A DNA stretch of 15,668 bases. Origin: an uncultured Oscillospiraceae bacterium (GTDB lineage: Bacteria > Bacillota > Clostridia > Oscillospirales > Oscillospiraceae). The position numbers were made by a program, and so were the translations under genes. Under the pieces are notes generated by a model that was given only the letters and a program-made list of their open reading frames with translations, ran no database searches and had not been told where the DNA came from. Of the stretch, positions 6,917 through 15,109 are shown one piece after another. The stretch is from NCBI GenBank assembly GCA_910577915.1, contig CAJTOM010000060.1, positions 1-15,668 of the forward strand, in the 5' to 3' direction. Every line of letters starts with the position of its first letter. Position 1 is the first letter of the stretch.

Positions 6917-9850
6917 ATGAAGCAGACCGAACTGACCCTTGGCATCGACATCGGCTCCACCACCGCCAAGGTGGTTTTGGTGGAGGATGGACGGATCATC
7001 TACGAGAAATACCAGCGCCACTTCTCCCAGGTGCGCCAGAAGACCCTGGAGCTGCTGGAGCAGGCCGCGCCCTATGCGGGGGGCCGGCTCCTTACCGCCG
7101 CCATCTCCGGCTCCGCCGGGCTGGGGCTGGCGGAGGGGGCCGGGGTGAGCTTCGTTCAGGAGGTGTTCGCCACCGGCGAGGTGGTGCGCGCCCTGGAGCC
7201 GGACGCCAGCGCCGTCATCGAGCTGGGGGGCGAGGACGCCAAGATCATCTTTTTCGACGGCGGTATCGATGAGCGGATGAACGGCTCCTGCGCCGGGGGC
7301 ACCGGGGCCTTTATCGATCAGATGGCCACCCTGCTCAACGTCACCGCCGACGAGCTGGACGCGCTGAGCCTGGAGAGCACCCGGCTCTACCCCATCGCCT
7401 CCCGGTGCGGCGTGTTCGCCAAGACGGACATCCAGCCCCTCCTCAACCAGGGGGCCAAGCACGCCGACGTGGCCGCCAGCATCTATCAGGCGGTGGTAAA
7501 CCAGACCATTGCCGGCCTGGCCCAGGGCCGGCGGATTACCGGCAAGGTGCTCTTTCTGGGCGGGCCCCTCTACTACTGCAAGGGGCTGCGGCGGCGATTT
7601 CAGGAGACGCTGAAGCTGGACGACGGGCAGGCGGTGTTCCCGGAGTACGGCCGCTTTGCCGTGGCCATGGGGGCGGCGCTGTACGCCAGGGCGTCCGGCG
7701 TGAGCTGCACCATGGACCAGCTGCGGGAGAAGATCGCCCACAGCGCCTGCGTCCGCTCGGAGGAGAATCTGCTGCCGCCCCTGTTTGCCTCGGAGGCGGA
7801 GTATGACGCCTTCCGGGCCCGCCACGCCGCCGCCGCCGTGGCGGAGGGGTCGCTGCCGGACTACGCCGGCAGCGCCTGGCTGGGCATCGACTGCGGCAGC
7901 ACCACCACCAAGGCGGCGCTCCTGGGGGAGAAGGGGGAGCTGCTCTATACATACTACAGCTCCAACCGGGGCAACCCGGTGGAGATCGTCCGGGAGCAGC
8001 TGGAGACGATCTACGGGCTGTGCGGGGACCGGGTGGTCATCCGGGGCAGCGCGGTGACGGGCTACGGCGAGGAGCTTATCCGGGCCGCTTTCGGCGTGGA
8101 CAGAGGGGTGGTGGAGACCATCGCCCACTACACCGCCGCCAAGCACTTCTGCCCCGAGGTGGATTTCATCCTGGACATCGGCGGCCAGGACATCAAGTGC
8201 TTTAAGATCAAAAACGGGGCCATCGACTCCATTATGCTCAACGAGGCCTGCTCCTCGGGCTGCGGGTCCTTTATCGAGACCTTCGCCAGGTCCATGGGCT
8301 TCGATGTGGCCGCCTTCGCGGAGAAAGGGCTCCACGCGGAGGCCCCCGTGAACCTGGGCAGCCGGTGCACCGTGTTTATGAACTCCTCCGTCAAGCAGTC
8401 CCAGAAGGACGGGGCCACGGTGGAGGACATCTCCGCGGGCCTCTCGGTCAGCGTGGTGAAAAACGCCGTCTACAAGGTCATCCGGGCCGGCAGCGCCGAC
8501 GAGCTGGGGGAGCACGTGGTGGTCCAGGGGGGCACCTTCTACAACGACGCCGTCCTCCGGGCCTTTGAGATGGAGCTGGGCAAAGAGGTGATCCGCCCCG
8601 CCATCGCCGGTCTCATGGGAGCCTACGGCGCGGCGCTGTACGCCATGGACCTGAGGGAGAGCGGCCTGATTTCCCCGGAAAAGCTCCGGCACTTTGCCCA
8701 CACCGCCAAGGCCGCCACCTGCCAAGGCTGCGCCAACCACTGCCGCCTGACCGTCAACAGCTTCGGCGGCGATCAGAAGAAGTATATCTCCGGCAACCAG
8801 TGCCAGAAGGGGCTGGGGCTGGCCGGCGCGGAGGAGCTGCCCAACCTCTATGCCTGGAAGCGGGACGCGCTGACGGGGCTGGAGCCGGGGGCGGAGCTCC
8901 GGGGGAGCGTGGGGCTGCCCCTGGCTTTGGGGATGTACGAGCTGCTGCCCCTGTGGCACGCGTTTTTTGGGGCGATGGGCTTCCGGGTGGAGGTCTCGGG
9001 GCTGTCCTCCCGGCGTATGTATGAGAAGGGGCAGTTTTCCATCCCCTCCGACACCGCCTGCTATCCCGCCAAGATCATGCACGGGCACATGGAGACGCTG
9101 CTGGAGCGGGGGGTGGACGCCATCTTCTACCCCTGCCTTACCTACAACGTGGACGAGCGGGGGAGCGACAACCACTACAACTGCCCGGTGGTGGCCTACT
9201 ACGCCGAGCTGCTCCACGGGAATATGGACGATCTGGAGCGGACCCATTTCCTGTACCCCTTCCTGAACATCAACGACCGGAAGGAGCTGACGAAGGAGCT
9301 GTACGGCTCTCTGTCGCCGGTGTTCCGCGATGTGACGAAAAAAGAGGTCCGAAGGGCGGTGGACGCGGCCTTTGCCGCCTATGAGCGCCACATGCTGGCC
9401 GTCCGGAGGCAGGGCGAGGAGGCGGTGGCCTGGGCCCGGTCCCACGGCAGGCGCATTATGATCCTGGCGGGGCGGCCCTACCACATCGACCCGGAGATCG
9501 GCCACGGCATCGACAAGCTGGCCGCCTCCCTGGGCTTTGTGGTGGTCAGCGAGGACAGCGTCTGCCACCTGGCGGACAGCGTCCCGGTCCATGTGCTCAA
9601 CCAGTGGACCTACCACGCCCGGCTCTACCGGGCGGCCCGGTTCGCCTGCGAGAACCCGGACGTGCAGCTGGTGCAGCTGGTGAGCTTCGGGTGCGGGGTG
9701 GACGCCATCACTACGGACGAAGTAAGGCGCATCCTGGAGGAGAGCGGGAAGCTGTATACCCAGATTAAGATCGACGAGATCACCAACCTGGGGGCGGTGA
9801 AGATCCGGCTCAGGAGTTTGATCGGGGCGCTGGAGGAGAAGGGGGGTTAG
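6917..9850 (+). CDS. Double acyl-CoA dehydratase activase with DUF2229-type C-terminal region
   Basis: This 977-aa cytoplasmic protein is an ATP-driven reductase of the BadF/BadG/HgdC (ASKHA) family. Two activase domains lie in tandem. Domain 1 (about 8-257) has GIDIGSTTAK, IELGGEDAK, Cys125 in GSCAGGTG and Cys164 in SRCGVF. Domain 2 (about 322-577) has GIDCGSTTTK, LDIGGQDIK, Cys445 in NEACSSGCG and Cys484 in SRCTVF. In HgdC the equivalent cysteines of two subunits hold one [4Fe-4S] cluster, so the pair should form an internal pseudo-dimer. A DUF2229-like part follows, with CX2CX3CX19C (Cys602, 605, 609, 629), which could bind a second cluster, and cysteines in SDTACYPAK and FYPCLTYN. The ATG at 6917 is preferred over an upstream TTG at 6824: GGAGTGA precedes it and the upstream codons lie in the promoter and leader. 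The partner is the protein at 10295. Confidence 0.92.
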   Translation: MKQTELTLGIDIGSTTAKVVLVEDGRIIYEKYQRHFSQVRQKTLELLEQAAPYAGGRLLTAAISGSAGLGLAEGAGVSFVQEVFATGEVVRALEPDASAVIELGGEDAKIIFFDGGIDERMNGSCAGGTGAFIDQMATLLNVTADELDALSLESTRLYPIASRCGVFAKTDIQPLLNQGAKHADVAASIYQAVVNQTIAGLAQGRRITGKVLFLGGPLYYCKGLRRRFQETLKLDDGQAVFPEYGRFAVAMGAALYARASGVSCTMDQLREKIAHSACVRSEENLLPPLFASEAEYDAFRARHAAAAVAEGSLPDYAGSAWLGIDCGSTTTKAALLGEKGELLYTYYSSNRGNPVEIVREQLETIYGLCGDRVVIRGSAVTGYGEELIRAAFGVDRGVVETIAHYTAAKHFCPEVDFILDIGGQDIKCFKIKNGAIDSIMLNEACSSGCGSFIETFARSMGFDVAAFAEKGLHAEAPVNLGSRCTVFMNSSVKQSQKDGATVEDISAGLSVSVVKNAVYKVIRAGSADELGEHVVVQGGTFYNDAVLRAFEMELGKEVIRPAIAGLMGAYGAALYAMDLRESGLISPEKLRHFAHTAKAATCQGCANHCRLTVNSFGGDQKKYISGNQCQKGLGLAGAEELPNLYAWKRDALTGLEPGAELRGSVGLPLALGMYELLPLWHAFFGAMGFRVEVSGLSSRRMYEKGQFSIPSDTACYPAKIMHGHMETLLERGVDAIFYPCLTYNVDERGSDNHYNCPVVAYYAELLHGNMDDLERTHFLYPFLNINDRKELTKELYGSLSPVFRDVTKKEVRRAVDAAFAAYERHMLAVRRQGEEAVAWARSHGRRIMILAGRPYHIDPEIGHGIDKLAASLGFVVVSEDSVCHLADSVPVHVLNQWTYHARLYRAARFACENPDVQLVQLVSFGCGVDAITTDEVRRILEESGKLYTQIKIDEITNLGAVKIRLRSLIGALEEKGG

Positions 9851-9852
9851 AG

Positions 9853-10260
9853 GTGAAGAAAGCGGCAATGGCGGCGGCAGTTTTTGTGGTGCTGCTTATG
9901 CTTGCGGCATGTGGTCAGACAGCGAAGGACGCGCCGCTTGCTCTTGAAGATCTGATAGGAGAATATGAATATGCATCGGGGGATGGGGTCGGTAAACTGA
10001 CGATTGAAAAGACAGCCGGTGGATTTGATATTTCCGATTATGAATCAGAAAATTCTTATCGATTTTTAGCTGATTCCTCCCATATAGAAACCATAGAAAA
10101 CAACCGGATATACATAAAGTATCCAGAACAGGTATTTTCCGATGACACAGTAATTTTCGGCTATTATGTTCTGGAGTGCAAGTCAGACGCAATCGATGTG
10201 TATTACGGAAAATCTGAACCTGAAGAGACAGAGTTTTTGTATCATGCCGCAAAAAAATAA
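9853..10260 (+). CDS. Small AT-rich lipoprotein of unknown function
   Basis: This is a 135-aa protein with a lipoprotein signal: MKK, a hydrophobic stretch (4-18) and the lipobox LAAC with Cys20, so the mature 116 aa should be anchored to the outer face of the membrane. The mature part is acidic and looks beta-rich (GEYEYASGDG, KLTIEKT, FDISDYES, YYVLECKSDAIDVYY); I do not recognise the family. The GTG start at 9853 lies two bases after the activase stop, with a G-rich ribosome site inside the end of that gene. The body is AT-rich: I count 114 G+C in 300 bases (38%) over 9961-10260, against about two thirds in flanking genes, while the signal-peptide codons are GC-rich like the neighbours. 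It separates two proteins that normally work together, suggesting acquisition by insertion. A secreted role does not obviously fit a cytoplasmic redox enzyme. Confidence 0.8.
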   Translation: MKKAAMAAAVFVVLLMLAACGQTAKDAPLALEDLIGEYEYASGDGVGKLTIEKTAGGFDISDYESENSYRFLADSSHIETIENNRIYIKYPEQVFSDDTVIFGYYVLECKSDAIDVYYGKSEPEETEFLYHAAKK

Positions 10261-10294
10261 GCGAGACCGATTTTGAGCGAAAGGAACCCACCCT

Positions 10295-11629
<1,335 letters not shown>

Positions 11630-11645
11630 CCGGAAAAAGTGAAAC

Positions 11646-11679
11646 AGGCCCCCCGCAGTCAAAGAACTGCGGGGGGCCT
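11646..11679. terminator. Bidirectional hairpin terminator between convergent genes
   Basis: A perfect 14-bp stem (11646-11659 with 11666-11679) surrounds the 6-base loop CAAAGA, 17 bases after the dehydratase-like gene and 16 bases beyond the stop of the convergent secreted-protein gene. The + side tail is poor in T. On the - strand the stem is followed by GTTTCACTTTTT, so it terminates more convincingly leftward, but position suggests use by both units. Confidence 0.82.
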
Positions 11680-11694
11680 TCAGCACTCAGTATT

Positions 11695-12261
11695 TCACGG
11701 CTCTGTGACGCTATAGGGATCCACACAGCCGCCGGCGGTGCAGCCGGCAGAGACAGATCGCGTTATAGTATACCCACAGGCACAGGTGCCGCCATAGGTA
11801 TGAGTATGCTTGGTATATGACCCGCTGTGGTTGGAGGACATATACTTCATTGTGACGGACTGGTGGCCTTCCCTTGTCGAAGTTTCCTCTACCAATTCCG
11901 AACTTTCACAGATAGTGCAGAGTTTATACTTCATAGTTACCTTGGTATGGCCGGATGCTGTGCCGGACATATATAAATATGCATACTGATACGTTTTTGA
12001 ATGGTTTGGATTATTACAGACGCCGGCCTGTGCGGCGGCTTCTTCCGCCCATTGCTCCTGATAGGCATGCTGTACTGCCAGGACTGCGGCCTTTACAGCA
12101 GCATCCTCAAACCAAGACATGTCCGCCAGCGAGTCCTCCGTGTACGGCGGCAGCTCCGCGTCTTCCGTTTCCCCGACTGCGGAGGCTGGTACTGTCAAAA
12201 GACCGATGGCAAAAAGGCACATCAGGCAAAGGGACAGCCCTCTCGCGAAAAAGTTTTTCAT
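11695..12261 (-). CDS. Secreted cysteine-rich protein with internal repeat, unknown function
   Basis: This 188-aa protein has a clear signal peptide: MKNFFARG, a hydrophobic core to about residue 24, and a probable cleavage after VPASA (residue 28). The mature protein has an acidic, partly helical N-terminal third (29-80). A Cys/His/Tyr-rich part follows with seven cysteines (82, 115, 118, 160, 162, 174, 179), including CTIC and CAC. The segment GHTKVTMKY (104-112) recurs as GHQSVTMKY (132-140), seven of nine identical at a 28-residue period. This looks like a pair of small metal- or disulphide-stabilised repeats, perhaps zinc-ribbon-like, but I do not recognise a family. The ATG at 12261 is preceded by AAAGGAG at good spacing; a longer open frame upstream only shadows the histidine kinase gene. 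It has its own promoter (12362-12390). Base composition is mixed, with AT-rich repeats. Confidence 0.83.
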   Translation of the reverse strand: MKNFFARGLSLCLMCLFAIGLLTVPASAVGETEDAELPPYTEDSLADMSWFEDAAVKAAVLAVQHAYQEQWAEEAAAQAGVCNNPNHSKTYQYAYLYMSGTASGHTKVTMKYKLCTICESSELVEETSTREGHQSVTMKYMSSNHSGSYTKHTHTYGGTCACGYTITRSVSAGCTAGGCVDPYSVTEP

Positions 12262-12361
12262 AAAACATGCTCCTTTCTTGAACCAAAATTCGAGCCGCAC
12301 CCATTGTGCGCCCCTTGTTGTCTGCAAGTGTTCTATATGGCCAGGTACTTGATATGCATTG

Positions 12362-12390
12362 AGTATACCAAAAAAATAAACACATTGCAA
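12362..12390 (-). promoter_or_regulatory. Promoter of the secreted-protein gene
   Basis: On the - strand, TTGCAA (12385-12390) and TATACT (12362-12367) are separated by 17 bases, and the -10 is extended by TGG. Transcription would start near 12355 and leave a leader of about 94 bases, which contains a small CGCAC/GTGCG hairpin and the AAAGGAG ribosome site. The whole block 12262-12416 is AT-rich compared with the genes around it. Confidence 0.75.
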
Positions 12391-12411
12391 GAAAAATTTC
12401 CAGAAAATTTC
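12391..12411. repeat. Direct repeat abutting the -35 box, candidate activator site
   Basis: On the + strand GAAAAATTTC (12391-12400) is followed by GAAAATTTC (12403-12411), about one helical turn apart, directly upstream of the -35 box of the leftward promoter. Tandem phased sites at this place are typical of OmpR-family response regulators. The AT-rich context makes chance similarity possible. Confidence 0.4.
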
Positions 12412-12416
12412 AGATA

Positions 12417-13325
12417 TTATCCATTTTTCTGACACTCCGGGAATACTATCTGAATATACAGCCTGTCTCCCTTGTACTGGGCCGTGATGGTCCCGCCCAT
12501 CTGCTCCACCAGGGTCCGGGCGATGGACAGCCCCAGGCCGGTGGACTGGCGGGAGGCCTCCACGGTGTAGAAGCGGTCGAAGAGCCGCCCGGCCTCCACG
12601 CCGCCCAGGTCCGCCGCCGTGTTGGAGAAGGTGATGACCCCGGACTCCGTCAGGGTGATCTCCAGATCGCCGCCGCTGTACTTGACGGCGTTGCCCAGCA
12701 GGTTGGAGAACACGCGGGCCAGCGCCCCCCGGTCCAGGGAGCGGACCACCCGGACGGGGGGCATGCGGACCGCCGGCGTGATCCCCGCCTCCCGCAGGGC
12801 GGTGTAAAAGGCCGCCAGGCTCTCCTCCAGCACGGTCCCCAGGGCGACCGCCTCCGTCCGGCCGCCGCTCTCGCCGGAGAGGATCACCGAGTAGCGGAAC
12901 AGCTCCTCCGTGAGGGCGCTGAGCATCTCCGCCCGGTCCCGGATGACCGCCAGATACCGGGCGGCCTCCCCGGTCTGCGGCTCCCCCTCCAGCAGCTCCA
13001 GGTAGCCGAAGATGGCCGTCAGGGGGGTGCGCAGGTCGTGGGAGATGTTGGTCACCGCCGTCTTCAGCTCCAGGTTGCCGCTCTGGTACTGCTGGCGCTG
13101 GCCGCGCAGGCGGCGCAGCTGGACGTTCAGATCCGCCGCCAGGCGGCACATGGCCTTATCCCGGCTGGGGATGGAGAGGAGGGTGTTGGTGTCCGTCTCC
13201 AGATGCTCGCCCAGCTGCCGCCGGATCTCCTCCGCCGACCGGCGCAGGAGAACTACCTTTCCAATGAGAAGCGCCGCAGCAGCGGCCAGCGCGCCGCACA
13301 GGGCCGCCCAGAGAACGTCCGTCAT
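12417..13325 (-). CDS. Sensor histidine kinase without extracellular sensor domain
   Basis: This 302-aa kinase has a single N-terminal membrane segment (about 4-27), a short linker likely coiled-coil (30-90), a HisKA dimerisation domain with the phosphorylated His96 in NISHDLRTPLTAI, and a HATPase domain with N-box FSNLLGNAVKYS (207-218), F-box FDRFYTVE and G-box STGLGLSIA. Its catalytic set is complete. The absence of an outside loop is typical of intramembrane-sensing kinases paired with ABC transporters for peptide antibiotics, where the transporter itself often acts as the sensor. No response regulator is in the window; it probably lies upstream of the ATPase gene. The ATG at 13325 is preferred over the adjacent GTG at 13328 because GAGGGA is better spaced from it. 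It ends a same-strand series with the two permeases and the ATPase. Confidence 0.93.
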   Translation of the reverse strand: MTDVLWAALCGALAAAAALLIGKVVLLRRSAEEIRRQLGEHLETDTNTLLSIPSRDKAMCRLAADLNVQLRRLRGQRQQYQSGNLELKTAVTNISHDLRTPLTAIFGYLELLEGEPQTGEAARYLAVIRDRAEMLSALTEELFRYSVILSGESGGRTEAVALGTVLEESLAAFYTALREAGITPAVRMPPVRVVRSLDRGALARVFSNLLGNAVKYSGGDLEITLTESGVITFSNTAADLGGVEAGRLFDRFYTVEASRQSTGLGLSIARTLVEQMGGTITAQYKGDRLYIQIVFPECQKNG

Positions 13326-13344
13326 CACAATCCCTCACAGTTCT

Positions 13345-13437
13345 TTATGTCAGCTTCGCCCTTCGGAGGAGCTGGCAGGCCGGCAGCGGGCGGGACCGGG
13401 TCAGCTTCCTCAGTTCGCTTTTCAAAAGCCGGTTCAT
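13345..13437 (-). pseudogene. 30-codon remnant of a third ABC-2 permease
   Basis: This is an open frame of 30 codons with a strong ribosome site (AGAAGGAGG) that overlaps the permease stop 14 bases upstream. Its first half, MNRLLKSELRKLTRSR, resembles ABC-2 permease N-termini such as those of its neighbours (MVNLLSAHFFRLWRSR, MTNLLRANFFRLRKN). It ends in RRAKLT and a stop; both neighbouring permeases end in RRKDLK and a stop, so the RRxxLx-stop ending is shared. The simplest reading is an in-frame internal deletion of a third permease gene that left only its two ends. A real small peptide cannot be excluded, since the ribosome site is excellent. It lies 19 bases before the histidine kinase start. 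Confidence 0.5.
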
Positions 13438-13451
13438 GCGGGCTCCTCCTT

Positions 13452-14279
13452 CTATTTCAAATCCTTGCGCCGGAAGGCCGCCAGACCCGCCGCCGTACTC
13501 GCCGCCATGACCGCCAGGCTGGCCGCCGCAGGCCGCCACAGGGGCTCTGCGGCGTGGGCGGCCAGCTGGACCGCCTGACAGCCGGGGAGGTCGAAGAGGA
13601 GGGCGTAGACGGTCCGCCGCAATCCGCCGGTGTAGGCGGGGTTGGCCTGGGCCTCCTGGAGCACAATCCGGCCGTTCAGGATATATTCGAAGGCCGGAGT
13701 CACCGCCGGTTCGGAGAGCCGGGAGTGGAGAAAAATCCCCAAAAACACCAGAAAGTAGGCCAAAGTCAGGTTCAGAACGGCGCAGGCCGCCCGGTTGGCG
13801 TAGAGGGTGGCGCTCATGGTGAACACCGCCGCCAGGGCGGCGGTCATCAGCACCGCCCGGAGGGTAAAGCTCCACACCGCCCAAGCCCCCATGTGAAAGT
13901 TCCCCAGCAAGGGGAAGCCCAGGGCCAGCACCGGGGCGATATAGCCCAGGCACAGCAGCGTCCCCGCCGCCATGGCGGTCAGCAGACCGGCGGCGTACAC
14001 CGCCTGCCGGGTGTGGCCCGCCGCCAGCTTGCGGCGCAGGCCGCCCTGGCTGTGCTCCGCGCCGAGGAAGAGGCTGGTCCAGGCGGCCAGGACGATGCCG
14101 GACAGCAGTACGAAGATGATGTAGCGGCTGTCCAGGCTCAGGGCCTCGCCCAGATTGCGGGCGGAGAGGTACCCAACGGTTACCTCGAACACGCCGGCGG
14201 CGGCCATGACCGCCATCGCCGCCCAGAAGGCCCGGCTTCGCCAGAGACGGAAAAAATGGGCGCTCAGCAGGTTGACCAT
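13452..14279 (-). CDS. ABC-2 type transporter permease (second copy)
   Basis: This 275-aa membrane protein has about six hydrophobic segments, the first at roughly residues 17-35 and the last just before the terminal RRKDLK. After the second segment it has FLGAEHSQGGLRRKLAAGHTR, the cytoplasmic loop typical of BcrB/MutE/SpaE-type ABC-2 permeases. It is a paralogue of the upstream permease: same length, same loop (G-E-S-G-R-K-GH-R), same C-terminal RRKDLK. The pair probably forms the heterodimeric channel powered by the ATPase. The ATG at 14279 lies two bases after the upstream permease stop, so translation is likely coupled. Substrate is not readable from sequence; peptide antibiotics or lantibiotics are the usual guess for this architecture. 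Confidence 0.88.
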   Translation of the reverse strand: MVNLLSAHFFRLWRSRAFWAAMAVMAAAGVFEVTVGYLSARNLGEALSLDSRYIIFVLLSGIVLAAWTSLFLGAEHSQGGLRRKLAAGHTRQAVYAAGLLTAMAAGTLLCLGYIAPVLALGFPLLGNFHMGAWAVWSFTLRAVLMTAALAAVFTMSATLYANRAACAVLNLTLAYFLVFLGIFLHSRLSEPAVTPAFEYILNGRIVLQEAQANPAYTGGLRRTVYALLFDLPGCQAVQLAAHAAEPLWRPAAASLAVMAASTAAGLAAFRRKDLK

Positions 14280-14281
14280 CT

Positions 14282-15109
14282 CTACTTCAAGTCCTTTCTC
14301 CGGAAGACGGCCGCCCCCACCCCGGTGAACAGGGCGGTCAGCGCCCCTGATAGGGCCATCATCCGTCCGGGCCGTGCAAACGTCAGATTGGCGTACTGAT
14401 TGGACTGTCCCGTGGGCAGCAGGTCGGACACAAATTCATATGCCGCCCGCGCCGCTCCCTCCAGATACAGGGGATTGGGCTCCAGGTGACCCTGCGGCTC
14501 CCCGTCTATGGAGAGGGAGTAGAACACGATCTCCGGCGGGGCGTTCAGGCGCTCGCTCACCGATACGGCGGCGACGAACAGCAGCAGTACCGCCGTCATC
14601 GCCATGACCGCCGCGGCCGCCTTCCGGCTCAACAGCATGGTGATCAGCGTAAAAATCGCGCAGTAGGCGGCGGTCATCACGACGGCGCCCACCGTGCAGA
14701 GCAGGACGGCGCCTGTGTCTGCCGTCAGCCAGCCGATGAGGGGGATGCCCACCAGGGCGCTGGCGAGCATATAGGCGGCGTTGAAGGCCAGGGCCGCGGC
14801 GAAGCCGGTGAGGAAGTTGGCCAGATAGATGGATACCCGGCTATGGCCAAGGACCATCTTGTTGCGGATCGCCCCGTCGCTGTACTCCGTGCCAAAAAAG
14901 AGGGGGATGAAAATGGATAAAAGGAGGCCGATGGACATGGCCCACCCGAAGAACACGGAGTCCAGCGAAACCAAAAACCCGTAAGTCCGGTGCTCCTGAA
15001 AGCGGGCCACGCACATGGCTGCGCCAAAGGCGGCGTTGAGGGCCAGCGTACCCCAGAAGAGGAAGTTTTTCCGCAAACGGAAGAAATTGGCCCGCAGGAG
15101 GTTAGTCAT
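14282..15109 (-). CDS. ABC-2 type transporter permease (first copy)
   Basis: This 275-aa membrane protein has six predicted hydrophobic segments (roughly 17-35, 53-73, 95-118, 131-157, 161-181 and 250-268). The conserved loop FFGTEYSDGAIRNKMVLGHSR follows segment 2. A long outside loop (about 182-248), including PNPLYLEG, lies between segments 5 and 6. The second permease has a similar NPAYTGG loop. I chose the ATG at 15109, with GGGAGGTGG five bases upstream; a GTG at 15118 in frame would lie within that ribosome site. It overlaps the end of the ATPase gene by 8 bases, consistent with coupled synthesis of the ATPase and the channel. Confidence 0.9.
   Translation of the reverse strand: MTNLLRANFFRLRKNFLFWGTLALNAAFGAAMCVARFQEHRTYGFLVSLDSVFFGWAMSIGLLLSIFIPLFFGTEYSDGAIRNKMVLGHSRVSIYLANFLTGFAAALAFNAAYMLASALVGIPLIGWLTADTGAVLLCTVGAVVMTAAYCAIFTLITMLLSRKAAAAVMAMTAVLLLFVAAVSVSERLNAPPEIVFYSLSIDGEPQGHLEPNPLYLEGAARAAYEFVSDLLPTGQSNQYANLTFARPGRMMALSGALTALFTGVGAAVFRRKDLK

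Noticed and set aside
6770..9868. Long - strand frame of 1,032 codons opposite the activase
   Set aside because: Antisense shadow of a GC-rich gene with low-complexity translation and no recognisable domains.
12262..13149. Upstream extension of the secreted-protein frame into the kinase gene
   Set aside because: The extension is out of frame with the kinase and low-complexity (Gly/Pro/Arg-rich). The ATG at 12261 begins a clear signal peptide with its own ribosome site and promoter.
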